Assembly (NCBI GenBank): GCA_021846145.1 | Contig: JAJZCJ010000168.1 | Location: 1-7,240 of the forward strand | Direction: 5' to 3' | DNA: 7,240 nucleotides | DNA from: Bacillota bacterium | GTDB taxonomy: Bacteria > Bacillota > Bacilli > Alicyclobacillales > SLC66 | Part shown: piece by piece, positions 1-6,252 of the stretch | Position numbering within the stretch: the stretch's first letter is position 1 | Layout: every line of letters starts with the position of its first letter | Notes under the pieces: generated by a model | Seen by the model: only the letters and a program-made list of their open reading frames with translations | Told to the model about the DNA's origin: nothing | Database searches by the model: none | Position numbers and translations under genes: made by a program

Positions 1-105
1 TTGCACTATTATCTTTCGGAACCGGTGGTGGAGGATGATCCAAAGGGAATCTTTGCGTTCATTAAAGCGTCACTTTATATGGAAATAGAAGACAAGGGGG
101 AATAA
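1..105 (+). CDS. C-terminal end of a probable GH105/GH88-type unsaturated uronyl hydrolase (5' end outside window)
   Basis: Frame 1 is open from the first base to a TAA at 103-105, giving 34 residues. The stretch SEPVVEDDPKGIFAFIKASL resembles the C-terminal segment of GH105 (YteR-like) and GH88 enzymes, where a 'DPKGVGAFLLA'-type motif comes just before the last helix. These cytoplasmic enzymes hydrolyse the unsaturated uronic acid from oligosaccharides released by pectin or rhamnogalacturonan lyases. This family call rests on a short motif remembered from the family, not on a full domain. Context supports it: the stop overlaps the ATG of a GH28 remnant (TAATG), and a pectin-type operon follows. 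A different hydrolase cannot be excluded. Confidence 0.5.
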   Translation: MHYYLSEPVVEDDPKGIFAFIKASLYMEIEDKGE

Positions 106-422
106 TGCTATTTATGCACACTAAATCAAATTGGGAAACGATGCAACCTGATATTCCAAGTGTAACATTTAATATAATAGATTATGGCGCGATTGGTGAT
201 GGGACATTCTTGAATACTGCTGTCATTCAGCAAACGATCGATGACTGCGCAAAAGCCGGTGGAGGTAAGGTCGTTATTCCAGCTGGCATTTGGCTAACTG
301 GGCCAATATCATTGTGAAATAGAATCGATTTACACTTAGAGGCTGGTGCCTTGGTGTTATTTAGTAGGAATTTTGACGATTATCCTTTAGTTCATTCAAA
401 TTATGAGTATCTTGGGTATTGA
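105..422 (+). pseudogene. Decayed N-terminal fragment of a GH28 polygalacturonase (in-frame TGA, then truncated)
   Basis: The ATG at 105 overlaps the previous stop and has a good ribosome site (AAGGGGG, about 94-100). The first 70 residues read as a GH28 / pectate-lyase-superfold N-terminus: 'FNIIDYGAIGDG', then 'AGGGKVVIPAGIWLTGPISL'. A TGA at 315-317 interrupts this, yet the same frame continues with family-like sequence (IDLHLEAGALVLF...DDYPLV) to a TGA at 420-422. The two parts align end to end with residues of the intact secreted GH28 at 6253, where the stop position holds Gln. Homology fades at about position 408, so over three quarters of a usual 430-500-residue enzyme is missing, including the NTD and DD catalytic motifs. 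There is no signal peptide, so the parent enzyme was probably cytoplasmic. With both a nonsense codon and a missing C-terminus, it is very unlikely to be functional. Confidence 0.85.
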
Positions 423-447
423 CATTGCGTCAGCAAAGTATTATGTT
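419..447 (+). promoter_or_regulatory. Possible sigma-A-type promoter (TTGACA / TATGTT) at the pseudogene end
   Basis: A perfect -35 hexamer TTGACA (419-424) overlaps the last stop of the GH28 remnant. After 17 bp comes TATGTT (442-447; 4 of 6 matches to TATAAT). Transcription would start near 454 and run toward the oxidoreductase gene, with the first palindrome (467-490) lying just downstream as a possible roadblock. The -10 is only fair, and the downstream promoter at 587 is the better candidate. Confidence 0.3.
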
Positions 448-466
448 TTTACTAGATTTTTTAATC

Positions 467-490
467 AAAAATAATAACGTTTTCATTTAT
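467..490. promoter_or_regulatory. Operator-like palindrome O1, centred on CG at 478-479 (LacI-family or cre-like)
   Basis: The 11 bases on each side of the CG are inverted repeats at 8 of 11 positions, the form expected of a LacI-family operator. It shares 9 of 11 left-half bases with O2 (593-616). On the minus strand, bases 485-472 read TGAAAACGTTATTA, which fits the cre consensus TGWAANCGNTNWCA with one mismatch. It could therefore bind the operon's own LacI-type regulator, CcpA, or both. Confidence 0.55.
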
Positions 491-586
491 CTCTTATGGA
501 ATTGAACAAAGCAAGGGTTAATGTGATAGATTTCAGCAATTACTCAATTTTTATAGGGGGGTTCGGTGCTGTTTTATCCTTAATTT

Positions 587-615
587 TTGAATAATAATAA
601 CAACGTTATTATTAT
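587..615 (+). promoter_or_regulatory. Probable sigma-A promoter of the oxidoreductase-transporter operon
   Basis: TTGAAT (587-592; 4 of 6 to TTGACA) lies 17 bp upstream of TATTAT (610-615; 5 of 6 to TATAAT). Transcription would start near 622, leaving a leader of about 60 nt before the ATG at 681. The spacer and -10 are almost exactly covered by palindrome O2, so a protein bound there would block RNA polymerase. Confidence 0.6.
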
Positions 616-616
616 G
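591..616. promoter_or_regulatory. Operator-like palindrome O2, centred on CG at 604-605, overlapping the promoter
   Basis: There are two ways to see the symmetry. One is a perfect 11-bp inverted repeat (ATAATAATAAC, 591-601; GTTATTATTAT, 605-615) around a 3-nt centre. The other is a CG-centred palindrome (593-616) matching at 9 of 11 positions per half. LacI-family operators typically have a central CG, where the regulator's hinge leucine inserts. A LacI-family gene lies downstream in the same operon (5246). The arms are AT-rich, but perfect symmetry over a promoter -10 and similarity to O1 argue against chance. No T-tract or GC-rich stem suggests a terminator. Confidence 0.65.
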
Positions 617-680
617 TTTGGCAAGAGGTATAAGCATCTAAATTATTGGTTTGTCACATCATTAAGGGAGCGTAGTAAAC

Positions 681-1991
681 ATGGTGAAAAAATATTGTAT
701 TGTCGGACTTGGTGCAAGAGGATTGTATATGTTTGCTAAAGATCTGGTTGATTATTATAGTGACGTCGCTATTATTACTGGACTTTGCGACCTGAATCCT
801 GGACGTATTCAAAATGCCCAACGAGTATTGGGGCAAAACATTCCTGGGTATCAGGATTTTGATGACATGCTGGATAGTGTGGAATGTGACACCGTCATTG
901 TCACCACAAAAGATTCTACACATGATCAGATTATCATTCGAGCCATGGAACGGGGCAAGGATGTAATCACGGAAAAACCGATGACCATGAATGAACAAAA
1001 ATGTCGGGCAATACTTGAGGCGGAAAAGAACACGGGGCAGAACGTGCGGGTGACATTTAACTATCGGTATGCACCTTATAAAACAGAGATCAAACGTCTC
1101 TTGAAAGAGGGGATTGTAGGAGAAATTCATTCGGTTGAATTTCGCTGGTTTCTTGATACCGTGCATGGTGCGGATTATTTTCGACGCTGGCATGCGCAAA
1201 AAGCGAATTCAGGCGGATTGGCTGTCCATAAAGCCACACATCATTTTGATTTGATCAATTGGTGGCTAGACAAGGAACCTGTGGAAGTAGCAGCGATGGG
1301 TTCACGACATTTTTATCTGCCGGAGCATTTACAAGGTCACGGTGAACGGTGCTCTACCTGCGAAGTATCCAATCAATGTGAATTTTATCTAGATTTAAAT
1401 GCGGATGAAAAACTGAAATCAGTGTACAAAGACAATGAGCAGTACGATGGCTATTTTCGGGATCGGTGCGTGTTTTCAGAAGCTATCGATATAGAAGATA
1501 CGCTCTCTGCAATTGTTCGCTATCCGGATAACGTGCAATTGACCTACGGATTAACGGCTGCCACTTCATTTGAGGGTTGGCAAGTGGCGTTTAACGGTAG
1601 CAAGGGGAGATTAGAGGCGTTCGAACCAGAATGGTTTGTTGATACGGAGCAGCAGACGGAATTCGCGCAAAGACAACGCGCTGATATTCGCCATGCTGCA
1701 GATTGGCGCGTGAGTCAAACTGGTCATGGTCAATCATTTGAATCGCTGCAGGTGCGGTTTTATCCGTTATACGGTGGTGTACAGACATTTGATGTTCCGC
1801 ATGTGGCAGAAGGTCATGGAGGAGGTGATCGACGGTTAAAGGATCATTTGTTTAAGGATGCCAGCCATGATCCACTTGGTCATATAGCGGGGTCACGGGC
1901 TGGGGCGATGTCTATTCTTGTCGGGATTGCGGCCAATCTTTCAATTGCTGAAAGAAGATTCGTTCGGATTCGTGATTTGATTGGGGAATAA
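681..1991 (+). CDS. Gfo/Idh/MocA-family NAD(P)-dependent oxidoreductase
   Basis: This 436-residue cytoplasmic protein is probably a sugar or sugar-acid dehydrogenase. The N-terminal Rossmann fold shows the glycine-rich dinucleotide loop GLGARG (residues 9-14). The family motif EKP is at 98-100, and the C-terminal domain carries HHFDLINWW (187-195), whose His and Asp sit at the usual catalytic site. An insert has cysteines 224, 227, 233 and 263, a CxxC-x5-C pattern with a later 'RDRCVF'. The C-terminal 'HGGGDRRLKDHLF...DPLGHIAGSRAG' is typical of a longer subfamily linked to polysaccharide loci; many family members are about 330-400 residues. The start is ATG 681 with TAAGGGAG at 663-670, a 10-nt spacing. 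It is the first gene after promoter and operator O2. The substrate cannot be read from sequence; given the pectic context, a galacturonate-, rhamnose- or galactose-derived compound is a guess. Confidence 0.9.
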   Translation: MVKKYCIVGLGARGLYMFAKDLVDYYSDVAIITGLCDLNPGRIQNAQRVLGQNIPGYQDFDDMLDSVECDTVIVTTKDSTHDQIIIRAMERGKDVITEKPMTMNEQKCRAILEAEKNTGQNVRVTFNYRYAPYKTEIKRLLKEGIVGEIHSVEFRWFLDTVHGADYFRRWHAQKANSGGLAVHKATHHFDLINWWLDKEPVEVAAMGSRHFYLPEHLQGHGERCSTCEVSNQCEFYLDLNADEKLKSVYKDNEQYDGYFRDRCVFSEAIDIEDTLSAIVRYPDNVQLTYGLTAATSFEGWQVAFNGSKGRLEAFEPEWFVDTEQQTEFAQRQRADIRHAADWRVSQTGHGQSFESLQVRFYPLYGGVQTFDVPHVAEGHGGGDRRLKDHLFKDASHDPLGHIAGSRAGAMSILVGIAANLSIAERRFVRIRDLIGE

Positions 1992-2036
1992 ATGTAATGG
2001 CATAGTCCTATCTTGGACTGTTCTCCACATCTATTC

Positions 2037-2050
2037 AGAAAGCGTTTACA
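2037..2050 (+). promoter_or_regulatory. cre-like catabolite-repression box before the binding-protein gene
   Basis: AGAAAGCGTTTACA matches the cre consensus TGWAANCGNTNWCA at 13 of 14 positions; only the first base differs. It lies within an 85-nt gap between the oxidoreductase and binding-protein genes, 26 nt before the TTG start. A site inside an operon would let CcpA act as a roadblock, or repress an internal promoter. I found no convincing internal promoter here. Confidence 0.6.
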
Positions 2051-2064
2051 AATCATCAATAATT

Positions 2065-2071
2065 GGAGGGG
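2065..2071 (+). promoter_or_regulatory. Ribosome binding site that sets the TTG start of the binding-protein gene
   Basis: GGAGGGG ends 5 nt before TTG 2077-2079. The same frame is open further upstream (an ATG at 1981 is possible), but that start has no ribosome site, lies within the oxidoreductase gene, and would put a non-signal extension before a perfect signal peptide. Confidence 0.85.
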
Positions 2072-2076
2072 TTCAT

Positions 2077-3351
2077 TTGAAAAAGACAGTCATGGTACTC
2101 GCATCTGTTGGAATTGCTTTGCTTCCGGCATTGGCAGCTCAGGCTTCTACTCAGCGGGTGTCGACACCGAAAATCACATTGACATTTAGCTGGTGGGGTA
2201 ATACCACAAGAGACCAGCTTACGGAAAAAGCGATTGCGTATTATGAAAAGCTCCATCCCAATGTAAAGATTATTCCTCAATTTAATGGCAGCTTTAATGA
2301 TTATTTCAAAAAATTAACAGTCGAAGCGGCGGGCGGATCTTCTCCGGATATTATTCAGATGGATTACGATTACATCAGTGCGTTTGCAAGCCGCGGCGCA
2401 CTGCTCAATATGGGTAATATGGGCATTAATACTAAAAATATTTCCACTACGATGTTGAAAGACGGTACGATTAACGGCAAATTGTATGGCATTCCCAATT
2501 CGATTAATACGTACGGTTTGATGTATAATCCAGCATTGATGAAAAAAGCGGGTATTAAGGTAACTCCGAATACTAGGTGGACTTGGAGTCAGTTTGCGGC
2601 AGTGGTCAAAAAAGTTCATCAAAAACTAGGTGTCTATGGCACTGACGATCCGGAAGACTATCAACATTTTGAGTATTATGTCCGTCAGACCGGTGCTCCT
2701 TTGTATAGTGCCAATCAGAAGAGTGTTGGCTATCCAGTGAATACATTGACCAATTGGTTTACGTATTGGAATAACCTTCGCAAAGTGAAGGCCATTCCTT
2801 CAGAAGCGGTCGCGTTAGCGGATAAAATCGGTAAATCAACGGATCCGTTTATGTCCGGCAAATCAGCGTCGATATTCTATTGGGCTAACCTGTATGAAGA
2901 CTTGCCAAAAATGACCAATCAACCAGTGGCTATGATGCTGCCGCCGACGATGCCTGGCGGCAAAGAGGGACTCTATATTAAACCGAGCCAATTCTGGAGT
3001 ATCTCGGCGAATACGAAATACCCAAAACAAGCGGCTGCATTTGTTAATTTCTTGCTGAATAACCTTAAAGCTAACCAAGACATGGGTACCGATCGCGGAA
3101 TTCCTGTATCAAGCGTAATTCGAAAAGATATGGAGAAAACGGCCACCTCTTACAACAAAGCAGAATTTGCATACTTTGACAAAGCGTCTGCTGTCGCCAC
3201 CACACCTCTTGGTACACCGCCGCCGGCCAATAACGACCAAGCGCTTGCGCAGGTGAATAATACCATCGAGGCGGTTGGTTACGGTCAATCGACTCCGCAG
3301 CAAGGTGCAGCACAAACAGTTTCACAAGTGAACAGTATTTTAGGTCAATAA
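2077..3351 (+). CDS. Extracellular solute-binding protein of a CUT1 sugar ABC transporter
   Basis: This 424-residue protein (TTG start) captures sugars, probably oligosaccharides, outside the membrane and passes them to the two permeases that follow. It opens with a signal peptide: MKK, a hydrophobic core (residues 4-19), and a likely signal-peptidase I site after AQA at 21-23. The mature part begins as a family-1 binding protein (SBP_bac_1), with LTFSWWGNTTRDQLTEKA and then SPDIIQMDYDYISAFASRGA. Aromatic-rich segments (QFWSIS, YYVRQTGAPLY) suit sugar stacking. Unusually for a Gram-positive binding protein, there is no lipobox cysteine at the signal-peptide end and no cysteine anywhere in the mature chain, so how it stays at the cell surface is unclear. 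It could be related to rhamnogalacturonan-type binders such as YesO, but that is context-based inference. Confidence 0.9.
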   Translation: MKKTVMVLASVGIALLPALAAQASTQRVSTPKITLTFSWWGNTTRDQLTEKAIAYYEKLHPNVKIIPQFNGSFNDYFKKLTVEAAGGSSPDIIQMDYDYISAFASRGALLNMGNMGINTKNISTTMLKDGTINGKLYGIPNSINTYGLMYNPALMKKAGIKVTPNTRWTWSQFAAVVKKVHQKLGVYGTDDPEDYQHFEYYVRQTGAPLYSANQKSVGYPVNTLTNWFTYWNNLRKVKAIPSEAVALADKIGKSTDPFMSGKSASIFYWANLYEDLPKMTNQPVAMMLPPTMPGGKEGLYIKPSQFWSISANTKYPKQAAAFVNFLLNNLKANQDMGTDRGIPVSSVIRKDMEKTATSYNKAEFAYFDKASAVATTPLGTPPPANNDQALAQVNNTIEAVGYGQSTPQQGAAQTVSQVNSILGQ

Positions 3352-3378
3352 GTGAGCCTCTTTTTTGAGCGATGATGA

Positions 3379-3425
3379 TGTGGATGAACAGCTCAGCAAA
3401 CGCAATGATGAGTTGTTCATCCACA
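3379..3425 (+). other. 17-bp stem-loop between the binding-protein and permease genes
   Basis: Bases 3379-3395 pair with 3409-3425 (TGTGGATGAACA with TGTTCATCCACA at the base, one G-T pair within the 17), around a 13-nt loop. No T-tract follows, so it is not a standard intrinsic terminator. Similar hairpins after binding-protein genes of ABC operons protect the upstream mRNA from 3' decay and keep binding protein more abundant than permeases. Partial termination is an alternative. Confidence 0.75.
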
Positions 3426-3449
3426 AATTAAAACTAGGGAGTGAAAAGT

Positions 3450-4361
3450 GTGGCGGTTGTTCAAAAAGCTGTGTCATTGCCAAAAAAGCGTCGAAAGATA
3501 TCTGAATGGATCGCTCCGTACATGTTTATATCGCCTTGGTTGATCGGTATTCTCGTGTTTTCTCTTGGTCCCATCCTGATGTCGCTGTACTTTTCGTTTA
3601 CGAATTTTGATTTACTGCAATCCCCCAACTGGATTGGATTACAAAATTATAAAAATATATTTACAAATGATCAACTGTTCTATACTTCGCTCGAAGTTAC
3701 TTTTTCGTATATATTAATGGCTGTTCCGATCCGTTTGGTGGTGGCGCTCGCAGTGGCTATGTTGCTCAATCGCAACATTCGCGGCATTGGCATCTATCGC
3801 GCTATGTATTACATCCCATCGTTGATTGGATCGAGTGTGGCAGTGGCCTATCTTTGGCAACAAATTTTTGGTCCAGGAGGACTGTTTGACAAGGCTTTGG
3901 CTCTCATCGGCATTCACGGATCACCTTGGATTGATGAACCAAGCACAGCGCTGTTCACTTTGAGTCTTCTATCTGCGTGGGCATTTGGGTCGTCGATGTT
4001 GATTTTTTTAGCGGGACTAAAAGGAATCCCAGAGTCTCTCTATGAGGCTGCAGAAATTGATGGTGCAAGCCAGTGGAAGCGATTTATCCATGTGACAGTG
4101 CCCATGTTGTCTCCCGTTGTGTTTTTCAACTTGATCATGTCGATTATTACTGCATTTACTCAATTTACACAAGGATACATTATTACCGATGGAGGTCCGA
4201 TCAACGCCACACTTTTTTATGCGCTTTATCTATATGATCAATTTACTTATTTCCGAATGGGATATGCTTCTGCATTGGCGTGGATTCTTCTGATAGTTTT
4301 AGGGGTCTTTACATCCGTCGTGTTTATAACAAGTAAAAAATGGGTTTATTATGAATCTTAG
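3450..4361 (+). CDS. Sugar ABC transporter permease, MalF type
   Basis: This 303-residue inner-membrane subunit forms half of the transport channel. A basic N-terminus (KKRRK, 12-16) precedes about six membrane segments, roughly at 21-48, 84-107, 117-137, 168-190, 222-245 and 271-294. The EAA loop that docks on the ATPase is clear at 199-222 (EAAEIDGASQWKRF, then PMLSPV). I choose GTG 3450 over GTG 3441. AGGGAGTG (3436-3443) lies 6 nt before 3450 but touches 3441, leaving no spacing. Length and motif fit CUT1 permeases (about 290-320 residues). It pairs with the next gene, 12 nt away. No ATPase gene is visible, so a shared MsmX-type ATPase encoded elsewhere is probable. Confidence 0.93.
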   Translation: MAVVQKAVSLPKKRRKISEWIAPYMFISPWLIGILVFSLGPILMSLYFSFTNFDLLQSPNWIGLQNYKNIFTNDQLFYTSLEVTFSYILMAVPIRLVVALAVAMLLNRNIRGIGIYRAMYYIPSLIGSSVAVAYLWQQIFGPGGLFDKALALIGIHGSPWIDEPSTALFTLSLLSAWAFGSSMLIFLAGLKGIPESLYEAAEIDGASQWKRFIHVTVPMLSPVVFFNLIMSIITAFTQFTQGYIITDGGPINATLFYALYLYDQFTYFRMGYASALAWILLIVLGVFTSVVFITSKKWVYYES

Positions 4362-4373
4362 GGGGGAGATCGG

Positions 4374-5219
4374 ATGAGGAATAGACAGTCGTCTCGGTTT
4401 GGTAATGTAATCACGCATGTTATTTTAATTACCTTTGGACTCCTTATGATATATCCAGTGCTTTGGATGATTTTTGGCTCATTCAAACCGAACCAAGATA
4501 TATTTACAAGTGCATCCTTTTTTCCTGCCCATTGGACAATAAAAAATTATATTCAAGGATGGAATTTGTTGCCCAATGTGCAGTTCGGAAATTTTATTAA
4601 AAATTCTTTTCTCATTTCGTCCTTGGTTGTAATTGGTACGGTAATCTCCAGTTCCCTGGTTGCCTTTGCTTTCGCGCGTTTTGAATTTCGATTTAAGAGA
4701 ATCTTATTTTCGCTTATGATGGTGACGTTGATGTTGCCTTCGCAAATCACATTGATCCCTCAATACACCATGTATCATTTTCTGGGCTTGATCAACACGT
4801 ATGTTCCACTAATTGCGCCAGCGTTTTTCGGAGCTCCATTTTTCATTTTTTTATTGATTCAATTCATGAGGGGACTTCCTAAAGAACTGGATGAAGCTGC
4901 AAAAATAGATGGTTGCAATTCGTTTCAAATTTATTGGAAAATAATTATGCCGCTTTCCGTTCCTGCCTTGATGACCACCGCGATTTTTAGTTTTATATGG
5001 TCATGGGATGATTTTTTTTCACAACTTGTCTATATTAATTCATCCTCCATGTTTACAGCTCCGCTTGGCCTAAAACTGTTCATGGACGAGTCTGGGGCGC
5101 AACTGTGGGGACCGATGTTTGCTATGTCTTTGCTTTCTTTGATTCCTTTGTTTCTTGTGTTTATGTTTTTCCAGAAATATATTGTAAAAGGAATCGCCAC
5201 TTCGGGATTAAAAGGTTGA
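4374..5219 (+). CDS. Sugar ABC transporter permease, MalG type
   Basis: This 281-residue inner-membrane protein is the second half of the transport channel. Membrane segments are likely near 11-35, 76-100, 109-130, 142-163, 198-218 and 246-268. The EAA loop lies at 174-199 (EAAKIDGCNSFQIYW, then PLSVPAL), the form expected of a CUT1 MalG-like subunit, and the C-terminal 'QKYIVKGIATSGLKG' is typical of the group. ATG 4374 has GGGGGGAG (4361-4368) ahead of it, and the upstream stop TAG shares its last G with that ribosome site. This tight packing implies co-translation with the MalF-type partner. Confidence 0.94.
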   Translation: MRNRQSSRFGNVITHVILITFGLLMIYPVLWMIFGSFKPNQDIFTSASFFPAHWTIKNYIQGWNLLPNVQFGNFIKNSFLISSLVVIGTVISSSLVAFAFARFEFRFKRILFSLMMVTLMLPSQITLIPQYTMYHFLGLINTYVPLIAPAFFGAPFFIFLLIQFMRGLPKELDEAAKIDGCNSFQIYWKIIMPLSVPALMTTAIFSFIWSWDDFFSQLVYINSSSMFTAPLGLKLFMDESGAQLWGPMFAMSLLSLIPLFLVFMFFQKYIVKGIATSGLKG

Positions 5220-5245
5220 CAAATTTTTTTGATGAAGGTGTGTTA

Positions 5246-6223
5246 ATGGCTACTATTAAGGATATCGCCAAAGCAACAGGCGTGAGTAACAGCACGGTAT
5301 CAAAAGCTTTAAATAATAGCCCGCTTGTTAAGCCGACAACAAAACGTCTTATTTTGGAGATCGCACAACAATTGAACTACAGGAAAAACATGCATGCCTC
5401 GCAGTTGGTATCTGGCAAGAGCAATTTGATCGGCTTGGTTTTACAGGAAATGGGCAATCCACTGTTTACGCATTTGGCTAGTCAGATCAATACGGCGTTG
5501 ATGGAAGCGGGTTTTGAAATGGTTATTTCGCTGTCCTCTCACGGTCTGGATTTGCTCGAACGATTGAAAGTAGAGGGGATTATCTACTGGGGAGATATTG
5601 AGGCTAAAAGCCATTTGTCGTCAGGCATTCAGAGTCTGTCAGTGCCGATGCTCGTGGTTGGGAATCATTCGTTGCCTCGTGTGCCATGTCTGCAGGTAGA
5701 TCGGGGATTGGGAATCAAAAAAGCAATGGAATATTTATTGAGCTTTGGTCATCGTAGAATTGGTTTAATCGGCAACACCCAAGCCGAGAAATTGAATAGT
5801 TACATGTCAGTAGTGCAGGATTATGGGTTAGAATTTCATGACCATTATGTGTTGCCATCCAATACAACGTGGCGGGGAGGGTACTCATCTGTTTTGGCTT
5901 ATGAGATGAATATCCATTCGCCAACCGCTTTTATCGGCATCAACAACTTGGTGACACGAGGAGCGCTTAGAGCTTTTTTGGAGCGGGGGTTGACTGTTCC
6001 AACGGAAATTTCTTTAATCGGGTACGATGATTTGCCTGATATGGATCAAACGGAAGTCCCTTTAACGACGGTGGGACCTTCTCTAGATCGGATTGCGCAT
6101 GTTTCTGCGCAAATGATCGCTGATTTGATTGGAGGTGAGCCACTTACAATGACGCAGGTGATTGAGCCTGTTATGTATGTTCGTAAATCAGTGGGGTTCT
6201 GCAAAACACTGATCATGCCATGA
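5246..6223 (+). CDS. LacI-family transcriptional regulator (probable local regulator of the operon)
   Basis: This 325-residue protein should bind palindromic operators and release them, or change affinity, when a sugar ligand binds. The N-terminal helix-turn-helix is clear (TIKDIAKATGVSNSTVSKAL, residues 3-22). The hinge helix HASQLVSGKS (50-59) contains Leu54, at the place of the leucine that inserts into the central CpG of LacI-type operators. The periplasmic-binding-protein-like sensor domain follows, with FGHRRIGLIGN, a typical 'RGLTVPTEISLIGYDD', and 'PLTTVGPSLDRIA'. ATG 5246 is chosen from the helix-turn-helix start and AAGGTG at 5235-5240; the longer open frame upstream lies inside the permease gene. 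It is 26 nt from the permease and 29 nt from the GH28 gene. The ligand is unknown; it probably binds O1/O2 near 467-616. Confidence 0.93.
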   Translation: MATIKDIAKATGVSNSTVSKALNNSPLVKPTTKRLILEIAQQLNYRKNMHASQLVSGKSNLIGLVLQEMGNPLFTHLASQINTALMEAGFEMVISLSSHGLDLLERLKVEGIIYWGDIEAKSHLSSGIQSLSVPMLVVGNHSLPRVPCLQVDRGLGIKKAMEYLLSFGHRRIGLIGNTQAEKLNSYMSVVQDYGLEFHDHYVLPSNTTWRGGYSSVLAYEMNIHSPTAFIGINNLVTRGALRAFLERGLTVPTEISLIGYDDLPDMDQTEVPLTTVGPSLDRIAHVSAQMIADLIGGEPLTMTQVIEPVMYVRKSVGFCKTLIMP

Positions 6224-6237
6224 GAACTATCATTACT

Positions 6238-6244
6238 AAGGGGG
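6238..6244 (+). promoter_or_regulatory. Ribosome binding site that sets the TTG start of the secreted GH28 gene
   Basis: AAGGGGG is 8 nt before TTG 6253 but only 2 nt before the in-frame TTG 6247. The spacing favours 6253. Both starts give the same signal peptide with a short N-terminal difference. Confidence 0.75.
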
Positions 6245-6252
6245 TATTGGTA

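Larger units (their letters stand above)
423..680 (+). other. Gene-free control region upstream of the operon
   Basis: I see no coding sequence on either strand here that resembles a protein. The stretch is strongly AT-rich and contains palindromes O1 and O2, the promoter at 587-615, and the TAAGGGAG ribosome site. It holds no recognisable remainder of the GH28 pseudogene, no transposase fragment, and no terminal repeats that would explain how that gene was cut. Confidence 0.7.

Noticed and set aside
315..317. Possible recoding of the in-frame TGA (selenocysteine or readthrough)
   Set aside because: The residue at this place in the paralogue is Gln, not a catalytic Cys, and the frame ends again at 420-422 without its catalytic domain. 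Simple decay explains it.
591..615. O2 inverted repeat as a transcription terminator or transposon end
   Set aside because: The stem is almost all A-T with a 3-nt centre and no T-tract, and no transposase or duplicated target is nearby. Its promoter overlap fits an operator.
654..1199. 181-residue open frame on the minus strand
   Set aside because: It lies opposite the well-supported oxidoreductase gene, has no recognisable motif and looks like a shadow frame.
1981..2076. Extended ATG start for the binding-protein gene at 1981
   Set aside because: It would overlap the oxidoreductase gene, lacks a ribosome site and would bury the signal peptide; TTG 2077 has GGAGGGG at the right distance.
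3071..3424. 117-residue minus-strand frame across the binding-protein 3' end
   Set aside because: It overlaps a clear gene and the hairpin, and shows no family features or convincing ribosome site.
3352..3440. Intrinsic terminator after the binding-protein gene
   Set aside because: The hairpin lacks a following T-tract, and the T-run at 3360-3366 lies before the stem rather than after it.
5216..5246. Perfect TTGACA hexamer before the LacI-family gene as its own promoter
   Set aside because: No acceptable -10 is found at 15-19 bp; the closest T-rich hexamers fit poorly. The 26-nt gap suggests read-through from the permease gene.
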